A stretch of DNA of 33,622 nucleotides, from IMG/VR virus record IMGVR_UViG_3300044729_002271, positions 1 to 33,622 of that record; one strand, given 5' to 3'. A program made the translations under genes and the position numbers. Origin of the DNA: a virus. Under the pieces are notes generated by a model, which worked only from the letters and a program-made list of their open reading frames with translations, was not told where the DNA came from and searched no databases. Of the stretch, positions 21,731 through 28,151 are shown piece by piece (position 1 is the first letter of the stretch; every line of letters begins with the position of its first letter).

Positions 21731-22278
21731 AGGTAGCCGTCCTCTGCGAGTTCAGCGGCACCGTACGCGACAGCTTTATCCGTCGCGGCCACGACGCCAT
21801 CTCATGCGACCTGTTGCCAACCGAGGCACCAGGCCCGCACATCCAAGGCGACCTGCGCGAGCATGACTGGAGCAGTTACGACCTGATCATTGCCCATCCG
21901 CCATGCACGCACCTTGCCGTCTCCGGCTCGCGGTGGTTCAAGGACAAGCAGCCCCAGCAGGCCGAGGCGTTGGAGTTCGTGCGGTGGATCATGGCCCTGC
22001 CAGTGCCGCGGCTGGCGTTGGAGAACCCCGTCTCGATCATCTCCAGCCGGATCAGGAAGCCGGACCAGATCATCCAGCCCTGGCAGTTCGGGCACGGCGA
22101 GACGAAGGCAACGTGCCTCTGGTTGCGGGGCTTGCCGAAGCTGGTACCGACCAACATCGTCGAGGGCCGGGCCGCCAAGGTTCACAAGTGCCCGCCCGGT
22201 CCTGATCGTTGGAAGATCCGAAGCAAGACGTACCAGGGGGTCGCGGAAGCAATGGCGGACCAGCGGGGTGCAACGTGA
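21727..22278 (+). CDS. Cytosine-methyltransferase-like phage protein (short)
   Basis: A 183-residue protein. An N-terminal glycine-loop-like CEFSGTVRDSFIRRGH and DLLPTE is followed by an AHPPCTHLAV motif (PPC is the catalytic motif IV of C5-cytosine methyltransferases) and LALENPVSII (ENP, comparable to motif VI ENV). Later HGETKATCLWLRGLPKL is typical of the phage version. A target-recognition domain is missing: it is roughly half the length of full enzymes. It may be a minimal or inactive methyltransferase that protects phage DNA. GGAGG upstream supports the ATG at 21727 rather than the TTG at 21715. Confidence 0.7.
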   Translation: MKVAVLCEFSGTVRDSFIRRGHDAISCDLLPTEAPGPHIQGDLREHDWSSYDLIIAHPPCTHLAVSGSRWFKDKQPQQAEALEFVRWIMALPVPRLALENPVSIISSRIRKPDQIIQPWQFGHGETKATCLWLRGLPKLVPTNIVEGRAAKVHKCPPGPDRWKIRSKTYQGVAEAMADQRGAT

Positions 22279-22610
22279 CACCAGATCCTGACCACCCCAT
22301 CGCCGCCCCGATCCGCCTAGTCCTTGAGCGGCGCGGCATTCTCCCCACGCCAGCCCACGGGCGGGTTGCCATCGAGGTGGTCAGCGACGACACGGATGCC
22401 GACGAGATGGTGGTCAAAGCGCACGTGCGTTCAAGGAGCGGGGTGGTGGAGATATTGGGGCCGATCACGGTGCAGGGCCAAGGCCGCCTGACTACGCGCG
22501 AGTGGTTCGCGGCGTGGAAGCGAGCGACGAACGACCTGATCGACCGTGCCGCGTCGGTGCGTGCGGCTGAGGAGATTGCGGAGAGGCAACACATGGAGTG
22601 CAAGGCGTGA
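22275..22610 (+). CDS. Small hypothetical protein
   Basis: A 111-residue frame from a GTG overlapping the previous stop. Central strands VAIEVVSDDTDADEMVVKAHVRS, then a helical C-terminus (WKRATNDLIDRAASVRAAEEIAE). Not recognised. Codon usage and tight overlap at both ends support it as a real early gene. Confidence 0.6.
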   Translation: MTPDPDHPIAAPIRLVLERRGILPTPAHGRVAIEVVSDDTDADEMVVKAHVRSRSGVVEILGPITVQGQGRLTTREWFAAWKRATNDLIDRAASVRAAEEIAERQHMECKA

Positions 22611-22894
22611 AGAGCAAGCGTTGCGGGTTGCGAGGGTTCGAGGCGGAGCAGTGCATCAAGCCCAAGGGACACAAGGGCGAGCACGCGATGGGCTATCTCA
22701 TCGAGGACAGCGCCGACGAGAAGCGGGTAAAGCGGAGGATCGCGGCAGCGGTGCGGAAGGCGGTCAAGGCGGAGCGGGAGAGGTGTGTTGAGGTGATTCA
22801 GACGCACCGTAAAGCATCGTTTACCGGCGCAGTCCGTCACGAGGCGTTCGTGTGTGACGACCTGATAGCCGCCATCCGCGAGGCCAAGCCATGA
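22607..22894 (+). CDS. Small protein with Cys/His metal-binding pattern
   Basis: A 95-residue frame from a GTG overlapping the previous stop. The N-terminus has CGLRGFEAEQC, then KPKGHKGEHAM: two Cys and two His in a compact pattern seen in small phage zinc-binding proteins. A basic helix (KRVKRRIAAAVRKAVKAERERC) follows. Function unknown. It ends overlapping the first of two membrane microproteins. Confidence 0.6.
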   Translation: MKSKRCGLRGFEAEQCIKPKGHKGEHAMGYLIEDSADEKRVKRRIAAAVRKAVKAERERCVEVIQTHRKASFTGAVRHEAFVCDDLIAAIREAKP

Positions 22895-23001
22895 ACCTAC
22901 AGGAAGTGCTCGGCCTGATCGTTGTGATGTTTGGCGGTGCGGCGGTGGTCTGTGCGTTCGTGTGCGCACTGACGCCAAGCAACGGGAGGACCAAGAAGTG
23001 A
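22891..23001 (+). CDS. 36-residue membrane microprotein
   Basis: Starts at an ATG overlapping the previous stop. One hydrophobic segment (VLGLIVVMFGGAAVVCAFVC, residues 6-25) followed by a polar, basic tail: a single-pass membrane peptide with the charged end probably inside. Role unknown. A second membrane peptide follows with a GTGA overlap. They could be accessory inner-membrane or lysis-related peptides, but there is no direct evidence. Confidence 0.55.
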   Translation: MNLQEVLGLIVVMFGGAAVVCAFVCALTPSNGRTKK

Positions 23002-23096
23002 CCCGCCGCACCCGCGAGTACCTGACCCTGACATTCGCCGCCATGTCGCTGGCCGTTGTGCCGGTGGCGTGTGCGGTACTGGAGCTACTGACATGA
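22998..23096 (+). CDS. 32-residue membrane microprotein
   Basis: GTG start overlapping the previous stop. A basic start (VTRRTREY) then a hydrophobic stretch (LTLTFAAMSLAVVPVACAVL) of about 20 residues. Positive-inside topology predicts N-in. Its stop overlaps the ATG of the next gene. Paired with the preceding peptide by position and size. Confidence 0.5.
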   Translation: MTRRTREYLTLTFAAMSLAVVPVACAVLELLT

Positions 23097-23482
23097 CCAT
23101 GAACCTCGACGAACTACGCGACGCGCATGCGAAGCGGCTGGGGTGGGAGCCGTTCCAGACAAGCGTTGGGCCTGTGGTGTGGCACCGAGGCTCGTTCCTG
23201 TCTGGTGAACCGTACTCACAAGGCAATCCGGGCTGCCACCCCGTCCCCGCCACGCTCGACGCCATCGCGGGGTTGATGCCGCCGGGCTACCACATCACCG
23301 TTGGCCAGTATTGCACTCCGCCGTACCACTGGTGGGCAGACGCAAGACCGCATGGCATGACCGAATACCGGTACGAAGGAAGCGACACGCCGCTGTATCC
23401 GTACGTCAGCAGCAGCGAGTCTGAGATTCTGGCCCGCGCCCGCCTGGCCAAGCTCGCGTGGGAGGCGGAGGAAGCCAAGTGA
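23093..23482 (+). CDS. Hypothetical protein
   Basis: A 129-residue protein (ATG 23093 or 23099). Rich in aromatic residues and Pro/Gly in the middle (MPPGYHITVGQYCTPPYHWWADA) with a helical end (SEILARARLAKLAWEAEEAK). Not recognised. It overlaps the RusA-like gene by 4 nt. Confidence 0.6.
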   Translation: MTMNLDELRDAHAKRLGWEPFQTSVGPVVWHRGSFLSGEPYSQGNPGCHPVPATLDAIAGLMPPGYHITVGQYCTPPYHWWADARPHGMTEYRYEGSDTPLYPYVSSSESEILARARLAKLAWEAEEAK

Positions 23483-23862
23483 ACTCAATCACCATCACCA
23501 TCCCGATCCCGCACCGCTCGCTCAGCCCCAACGCACGCACGCACTGGGCGACGAAGGCGAAGAAGGTCAAGGCGGCGCGTCGGTGTGCCCGCTGGTACGC
23601 ACAGATCGACTCAGAACTGGGCGTGACCAACTGGACCAACGCCATCTCCACCGTGGTCTGGTATGCAAAGACAGCAACGCATCCCGACCCGGACAACGCG
23701 CTGGCCATGCTCAAACCCTACTTCGACGGGCTGGCCGATGCTGGCGTGCTGGCGAACGACCGGAACCTAGCACACAACCCGATCCGGTTTGATAAGGACA
23801 AGGCCAACCCGAGAGTAGAACTCACCATCACCCGCGTCGGCGGGGAGGAGGTAGGCAAGTGA
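23479..23862 (+). CDS. rusA: RusA-type Holliday junction resolvase
   Basis: A 127-residue protein, the usual RusA length (about 120). The catalytic pattern is HPDPDNALAMLKPYFDGL with Asp70 and Asp72, then Lys79, and a further acidic site in ANDRN (Asp94). The N-terminal strand ITITIPIPHRSLSPNARTHW (residues 4-23 region) is also typical. It cuts four-way DNA junctions so that branched recombination or replication intermediates can be packaged. It fits the Sak4/SSB recombination set. The GTG start overlaps the previous stop. Confidence 0.88.
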   Translation: MNSITITIPIPHRSLSPNARTHWATKAKKVKAARRCARWYAQIDSELGVTNWTNAISTVVWYAKTATHPDPDNALAMLKPYFDGLADAGVLANDRNLAHNPIRFDKDKANPRVELTITRVGGEEVGK

Positions 23863-24227
23863 CAGCACAAGAACTGTACGAGATCGTCAAGGACGTGGAC
23901 CGGGCAGCGTGGCCCAAGACCAACGGCGTGACTTACCACTACAGACTTGAGGAAGACGGGCCACACGATGTTGAGTGGTGGTTTTGGGGCGGAACCGAAG
24001 AAGATCCGTCCGGCCATGTCGAGGCCAGAATGGTTCTGCTTGAAGCCGCCTTCGTCGGGTCGATGGTGGCGTGGTTGCTGGACCACAACACATACCCCAT
24101 CAAGAGCCCGGCGGGTGAGTACTGGACGTTCAATCCTTTTGCTCCGTCGCAAACAATCTCGCCCCAACCCACCCTCATCCAAGCCCTCGCCGCCGCGTGC
24201 AAGGCTTCTCAGGAGGCCCGCCCATGA
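23859..24227 (+). CDS. Hypothetical protein
   Basis: A 122-residue frame from a GTG overlapping the RusA-like stop. The middle is aromatic-rich (VEWWFWGG). A C-terminal helix PTLIQALAAACKASQEA resembles the helix seen at the end of phage proteins that carry ALA-A repeats, with no assigned function. Not recognised. Confidence 0.6.
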   Translation: MTAQELYEIVKDVDRAAWPKTNGVTYHYRLEEDGPHDVEWWFWGGTEEDPSGHVEARMVLLEAAFVGSMVAWLLDHNTYPIKSPAGEYWTFNPFAPSQTISPQPTLIQALAAACKASQEARP

Positions 24228-24415
24228 AGTACGTCGCACAGATCACGGTGTTTGTGGAAACTAACACAGACGACCGAGACGAGGCCCGTTCCATTGCAGA
24301 CGAGGTGTGTAGCGTGATTGAGTCCAAAGCAGAGCACGTAGACGGCGCGGTGTCGGTCTCCGCTCAGGTCTACGCGATGCGCGAAGAGGACGACGATGAG
24401 GAGGCCCGCCCATGA
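24224..24415 (+). CDS. Small acidic protein
   Basis: A 63-residue protein: strand MKYVAQITVFVETN, helix DEARSIADEVCSVIE, strand VSVSAQVYAM and an acidic tail (REEDDDEEA). A compact beta-alpha-beta design. Possible inhibitor or DNA mimic by charge, but this is inference. Overlaps at both ends. Confidence 0.6.
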   Translation: MKYVAQITVFVETNTDDRDEARSIADEVCSVIESKAEHVDGAVSVSAQVYAMREEDDDEEARP

Positions 24416-24852
24416 CCAACCAACCCAACGCCGCGCCGGGGCACACGCCGGAGGAAGAGTGGACCATCAAGGAACACTCGCCCGAGACAATCACAAACGG
24501 GCGGTACGTCATCGCTCGTTACTTTCCCGTCGGCATCGGATCGCACGAGTCCTGCGCAAACGCGACCCGTTCGCTTCGGTGTGTCCAAGCCATGAAGGAC
24601 ATCCCCGACCCAGCCGCGTTTGTGGCACAGGCGAGAGAGAACGGAGAACAGGGCATCAAGGACAACATTGAACTTGATCGGCTCCGGCAGGAAAACGCCC
24701 AACTTCGCACCGCGATTGCCAACGCCCTCGCCGGAGTCCCCAACCCAGCCCGGTTCGTCTCGCTCGTGCGTGACGCGGTGCAGGCCGGGGCAGTCGATGA
24801 GGTGTACCTGGGCCTGCTTAGGGAGGCGATGGGAGGGAAGGAGACGCCATGA
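24412..24852 (+). CDS. Hypothetical protein with coiled coil
   Basis: A 146-residue protein. The N-terminal domain has strands (NGRYVIARYF) and CANATRSLRC. A leucine-zipper-like stretch (DRLRQENAQLRTAIANAL, about 93-110) follows. Not recognised. The middle motif (DIPDPAAFVAQARENGE) is paired with a similar NPARFVSLVRDAVQ further on, suggesting an internal repeat. Confidence 0.6.
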   Translation: MTNQPNAAPGHTPEEEWTIKEHSPETITNGRYVIARYFPVGIGSHESCANATRSLRCVQAMKDIPDPAAFVAQARENGEQGIKDNIELDRLRQENAQLRTAIANALAGVPNPARFVSLVRDAVQAGAVDEVYLGLLREAMGGKETP

Positions 24853-25151
24853 ACACATACAGCAGTGTCAGAGCGGATTTGATCCGCGAAATCAACCGCC
24901 GGGCTGAAGCCGGTATGCCGCCCATGACAGATGCCGAGAAGTGTGCGTTTGTTGAAGAGCGATGGCCGGACCCGCTGGCCGCAGTCCAGGCCGAGCGGGA
25001 GAGGTGCTTGAAGATCATCAAGCGGGACTACGACATCACCGGATTGCAGTACGACAACGCAAAGCAGTCGGGAAGAAAGCACACGTTCGGGTCCATCCTT
25101 CTGGCCCTTGGAAAGATTCGGGACCGCATCGAAAGCGGGGAGACGCCATGA
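24849..25151 (+). CDS. Small helical hypothetical protein
   Basis: A 100-residue protein, largely helical, with a PLAAVQAERERCLKIIKRDYD segment that resembles the AVRAERERCVEVI stretch in the protein encoded at 22607. This is a phage motif (A-RAERERC---I) I have seen often in small early proteins; the function is unknown. Start and stop overlap neighbours. Confidence 0.6.
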   Translation: MNTYSSVRADLIREINRRAEAGMPPMTDAEKCAFVEERWPDPLAAVQAERERCLKIIKRDYDITGLQYDNAKQSGRKHTFGSILLALGKIRDRIESGETP

Positions 25152-25519
25152 AGAACAGCACCATCAAGTCAGAGATTTGGTACGTGGTTGGACCGCTTGC
25201 CGAGGAAGAGTGCGGCACGGCTGGCGGCATTCCAGCGTCGGTCGTCCGGTGCCTGACGTTCCACGACGGGCATGAGAGCCAAGAAACAATTTGCGACGAA
25301 CTAGATGAGGACGTTGCCAACCAGATCGCCGCAGGCGTAAACAGCCTCGGCCGCATCGCCGAACTGGAAGCCGAACTCGCCCGGCTCCGGCCCCTCGCGG
25401 AGCTTTACCCGCTGGCGTGGGAGGAGTGCAGGATTGGGCGAGCTTACTACGGCGAGCCACTCACGGACGTTCACAACTCTCATGACGAAGCCCGTAGGAA
25501 GGCAGGGTTAGACCAGTGA
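25148..25519 (+). CDS. Hypothetical protein with leucine-rich helix
   Basis: A 123-residue protein. N-terminal strands (IKSEIWYVVGPL), an acidic region (CDELDEDVANQI), then a coiled-coil-like stretch IAELEAELARLRPLAELY (about 80-97). Not recognised. ATG start overlapping the previous stop. Confidence 0.55.
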   Translation: MKNSTIKSEIWYVVGPLAEEECGTAGGIPASVVRCLTFHDGHESQETICDELDEDVANQIAAGVNSLGRIAELEAELARLRPLAELYPLAWEECRIGRAYYGEPLTDVHNSHDEARRKAGLDQ

Positions 25520-25722
25520 ACGACACCTACTCGTGCACCGTCACCATCAAGACCGTCCGCAACGGCCTCGAATCTGTGACGACGCGAAGCACTGGCTCAG
25601 ATCAGTTTCACGAGCTCGACACCGTTACGCGAGCGTGCCTTGATCACTATGGCCCGCAAGTCACCCGCGACATCGGCCGGCAGATGGTGGAAGAAGCAGA
25701 AGAGAGGATGGCCCGCGAATGA
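25516..25722 (+). CDS. Small hypothetical protein
   Basis: A 68-residue frame from a GTG overlapping the previous stop. Strands CTVTIKTVRNG and ESVTTRSTG, then a helix (QMVEEAEERMARE). Its stop overlaps the helicase start (ATGA). Not recognised. Confidence 0.55.
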   Translation: MNDTYSCTVTIKTVRNGLESVTTRSTGSDQFHELDTVTRACLDHYGPQVTRDIGRQMVEEAEERMARE

Positions 25723-27368
25723 ACCTCAGAGACTACCAAACTCGCGCCGTCAACTCGGCCATCGAATCGCTCGAAGAGAACGACTCCACCCTCATCGTCA
25801 TGCCCACCGGTTGCGGCAAGACTGTGGTGTTCGCCTCCATCATCGAGCGATGGAAGCGTGGCCGCATCATGGTCCTCGCCCACCGCGAGGAACTCATCAC
25901 TCAGGCCGCTGAGAAGATCAAGTCTGTCACGGGCGAAGAACCTGATATCGAGATGGCCGACCGCCGTGCGGACTCTGGAATGTGGACCCGCTCGCGCGTC
26001 GTCGTCTCTTCCATCCAGACGCAGACCGCCGGCAACCCGCCACGCATGCAGCGGTTCAACCCCCACGACTTCGGGCTCGTGATCATTGACGAGGCCCACC
26101 ATGCCACCGCCGACTCATACCGCCGCGTCATCGAGCACTACAAGGGCTCCAAGATCCTTGGCGTCACCGCCACCCCCGACCGCGCAGACGAGGCCGCACT
26201 CGGCCAAATCTTCGACTCGGTCGCGTTCTGCTACGAACTCAGCGACGCCATCACCGACGGATGGCTCGTGCCCATCCACCAGACCTCGGTGGCCATCGCC
26301 TCGCTGGACTACTCGCAGGTCCGCGTCACCGCCGGCGACCTCAACCAAGCCGACATCGCCCGCGTGCAGAGTGGCGAGCGCATCATCCACGAGATGGCTG
26401 CCCCCATCGTCGAGCTCGCCAAGGGACGCCGCACCATCGTCTTCGCCACGCCAGGAAGTGTGAAGGGTCAGGACTTCAAGATCGCCGAACGCATGACCGA
26501 GATCCTCAATCGCTACACACCCGAGTCGGCCCGCCGCGTCTCCATGGACACGCCAAAGGACGAACGGCGTCAGATCCTTCGCGACTACAAGGATGGTCGG
26601 TTCCAGTTTCTCGTGAACGTCGGCGTCCTCACCGAAGGATTCGATGAGCCCGGCATCGAGTGCGTGGCCATCACGCGCCCCACAACCAGCCGCGCCCTCT
26701 TCGCACAGATGATCGGCCGCGGCACCCGCCCCCTTCCCGGTACTGTTGATGGCCTCATGCTCGACAGCCCTGAGCATCGCCGCGACGCCATCGCACGCAG
26801 CAAGAAGAGCAAGGTTGAGATTATCGACTTCGTCGGCAACGCAGGCCGTCACAAGCTCGTGCACGCCACCGACGTGCTCGGTGGCAACTACGACCCCCGC
26901 GCGGTGGAGCGAGCCAACGAGCGAGTGCTCGAAGAAGGTGGCGACGTTGGTGAGGCTCTGCAGGAAGCTGAAGCTGCGATCAAGGCCGAGGACCATGCCA
27001 AGAAGCTCCTCGAAGAGGAGCGGCGACGCGCCATCACCGCCAAGGTCAAGTACGCCGTGGAGAGCCTGGATCCTTTCGACGTGCTCGACATCGCACCCCC
27101 GGTGCAGCGTGGGTGGGACGTGGGCCATCCACTCTCGCCGCGGCAGCGTGAGATCCTTGAAGGCAACGGCATCGCCGTCACCGACACCATGACACGGCGG
27201 CAGGCAGCAGCGATCATCGACGAAATCTTCAACCGCCGCGAGAGTGGTCGCGTGGGATTCAAGCAGGCCAAGCAGCTCAAGGCACTCGGATACGAAGGCA
27301 ACATGACCACGGGCGAGGCGATGAACATCCTCTTCCGTGAGCGGTTCAAGACTGCGAGGGCGACATGA
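25719..27368 (+). CDS. Superfamily 2 DEAH-type helicase
   Basis: A 549-residue protein. RecA domain 1: Q-like LRDYQTRAV, Walker A MPTGCGKT (28-35), motif Ia LAHREEL, DEAHH (about 123-127) and motif III GVTATPDR. RecA domain 2: IVFATPG, LVNVGVLTEGFDEP and the motif VI segment QMIGRGTRP (about 330). The C-terminal 170 residues are helical and specific. It resembles UvsW/RecG-like or type-III-helicase-like phage enzymes that unwind branched DNA or R-loops. Together with RusA and the Sak4 pair it suggests recombination-dependent processing. It overlaps both neighbours by 4 nt. Confidence 0.92.
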   Translation: MNLRDYQTRAVNSAIESLEENDSTLIVMPTGCGKTVVFASIIERWKRGRIMVLAHREELITQAAEKIKSVTGEEPDIEMADRRADSGMWTRSRVVVSSIQTQTAGNPPRMQRFNPHDFGLVIIDEAHHATADSYRRVIEHYKGSKILGVTATPDRADEAALGQIFDSVAFCYELSDAITDGWLVPIHQTSVAIASLDYSQVRVTAGDLNQADIARVQSGERIIHEMAAPIVELAKGRRTIVFATPGSVKGQDFKIAERMTEILNRYTPESARRVSMDTPKDERRQILRDYKDGRFQFLVNVGVLTEGFDEPGIECVAITRPTTSRALFAQMIGRGTRPLPGTVDGLMLDSPEHRRDAIARSKKSKVEIIDFVGNAGRHKLVHATDVLGGNYDPRAVERANERVLEEGGDVGEALQEAEAAIKAEDHAKKLLEEERRRAITAKVKYAVESLDPFDVLDIAPPVQRGWDVGHPLSPRQREILEGNGIAVTDTMTRRQAAAIIDEIFNRRESGRVGFKQAKQLKALGYEGNMTTGEAMNILFRERFKTARAT

Positions 27369-27673
27369 CCAGACTCGCGTACATCCTTGTCAGAGTCGAG
27401 ACGATGCTCGAGCCTATGGCCAGCATGAGCAAGGTCGCCGTGTGCACCGCCATCGACAACAACGGCATCAGAGGCAGCGTCATCTACGTCAGGCCCGAAG
27501 AACTCATGGACGAGATCCCATGCACGAATCCGTCCGCTCGGACCCCATCGCCTACGTCCTCTCCCACGCCTTTGCCGCCGCCACAGCCAATCAGGAAGAT
27601 CCCCACGCCCTTGTCGCGGACCTCTGCGCCTCCCGCCTCTACGCCGACGCGATGGTCATCGCCATCGCCATAG
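27365..27673 (+). CDS. Small hypothetical protein, tail overlaps next gene
   Basis: A 102-codon frame starting at the ATG overlapping the helicase stop. The first 52 residues are protein-like (strands LAYILVRVETM, KVAVCTAIDNNGIRGSVIYV). The rest is a Pro/Ser/Thr-rich stretch that overlaps the following gene by 154 nt in another frame and looks like shadow translation. The N-terminal part is credible; the true end is unclear. Confidence 0.45.
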   Translation: MTRLAYILVRVETMLEPMASMSKVAVCTAIDNNGIRGSVIYVRPEELMDEIPCTNPSARTPSPTSSPTPLPPPQPIRKIPTPLSRTSAPPASTPTRWSSPSP

Positions 27674-27930
27674 AAGTCTCCAAGGCCAAGCAGCGAGAGG
27701 CCGAAGGGTTTTGGTGCAAGGAAATGGACCTCATCAACCACCTTGGCATCGACAAGACCGTCGTGCTCGACGAACTCGGCAAACGCACTCTGTTCTGGTT
27801 CCTCGCGACCCACCGCAACGACTGGCGCGACATGAAGATCCAAGCCACCCCACTCAAGGACGAACCATGCCCGACGACCTCTTTGGAACAGAGCCCGCCC
27901 CCACCCCCACCGCCCCGTCGCAAGACGTGA
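27520..27930 (+). CDS. Hypothetical protein
   Basis: A 136-residue protein, helical (HALVADLCASRLYADAMVIA and the following EVSKAKQREAEGFW) with a WFLATHRNDWRDM segment and a Pro-rich tail (PPPPPPP) that overlaps the next gene. Not recognised. The ATG at 27520 was chosen as the first in-frame start after plausible coding; the upstream part of the frame overlaps the helicase. Confidence 0.6.
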   Translation: MHESVRSDPIAYVLSHAFAAATANQEDPHALVADLCASRLYADAMVIAIAIEVSKAKQREAEGFWCKEMDLINHLGIDKTVVLDELGKRTLFWFLATHRNDWRDMKIQATPLKDEPCPTTSLEQSPPPPPPPRRKT

Positions 27931-28151
27931 TCGTCGTCGCGCTCGTGTGGCTCCCCACCACGCCGCCTCGCCCGGCACCGGCGATTATGACCGAAGATGA
28001 GGTGTGTGTCATGCTCAGCATCACCGGGCGGTGCCTTCGTGCCTACCACGACGGAGGCAGGCTCCGCGGGTTCCGTTGCGGCCGCACGCTCCGCTGGAAG
28101 CTCACCGACATCCTCGCCTTCGCCGACGCACAGAAGGAACTCAAGCCATGA
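27867..28151 (+). CDS. Helix-turn-helix DNA-binding protein (excisionase-like)
   Basis: A 94-residue protein with a Pro-rich N-terminus and a C-terminal MerR/excisionase-type domain: MTEDEVCVMLSITGRCLRAYHDG (helix-turn-helix), then GRLRGFRCGRTLRWKLTDILAFAD (wing), residues about 40-90. This pattern (tee-va--L-is-r-l-r----G-l-g-r-G---rw---di--f) is typical of HTH_17 proteins. As it sits directly before the RNA polymerase gene with a 4-nt overlap, it may regulate that gene or act as an excisionase for the distant integrase. Both are inference. Confidence 0.8.
   Translation: MPDDLFGTEPAPTPTAPSQDVIVVALVWLPTTPPRPAPAIMTEDEVCVMLSITGRCLRAYHDGGRLRGFRCGRTLRWKLTDILAFADAQKELKP

Noticed and set aside
11827-22830. 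Similar AAAGCAT-TGTTTACC-type strings at about 11828 and 22810, and CTGGTAAAC near 1116
   Set aside because: Only short, imperfect matches; one is inside a coding region; likely chance.
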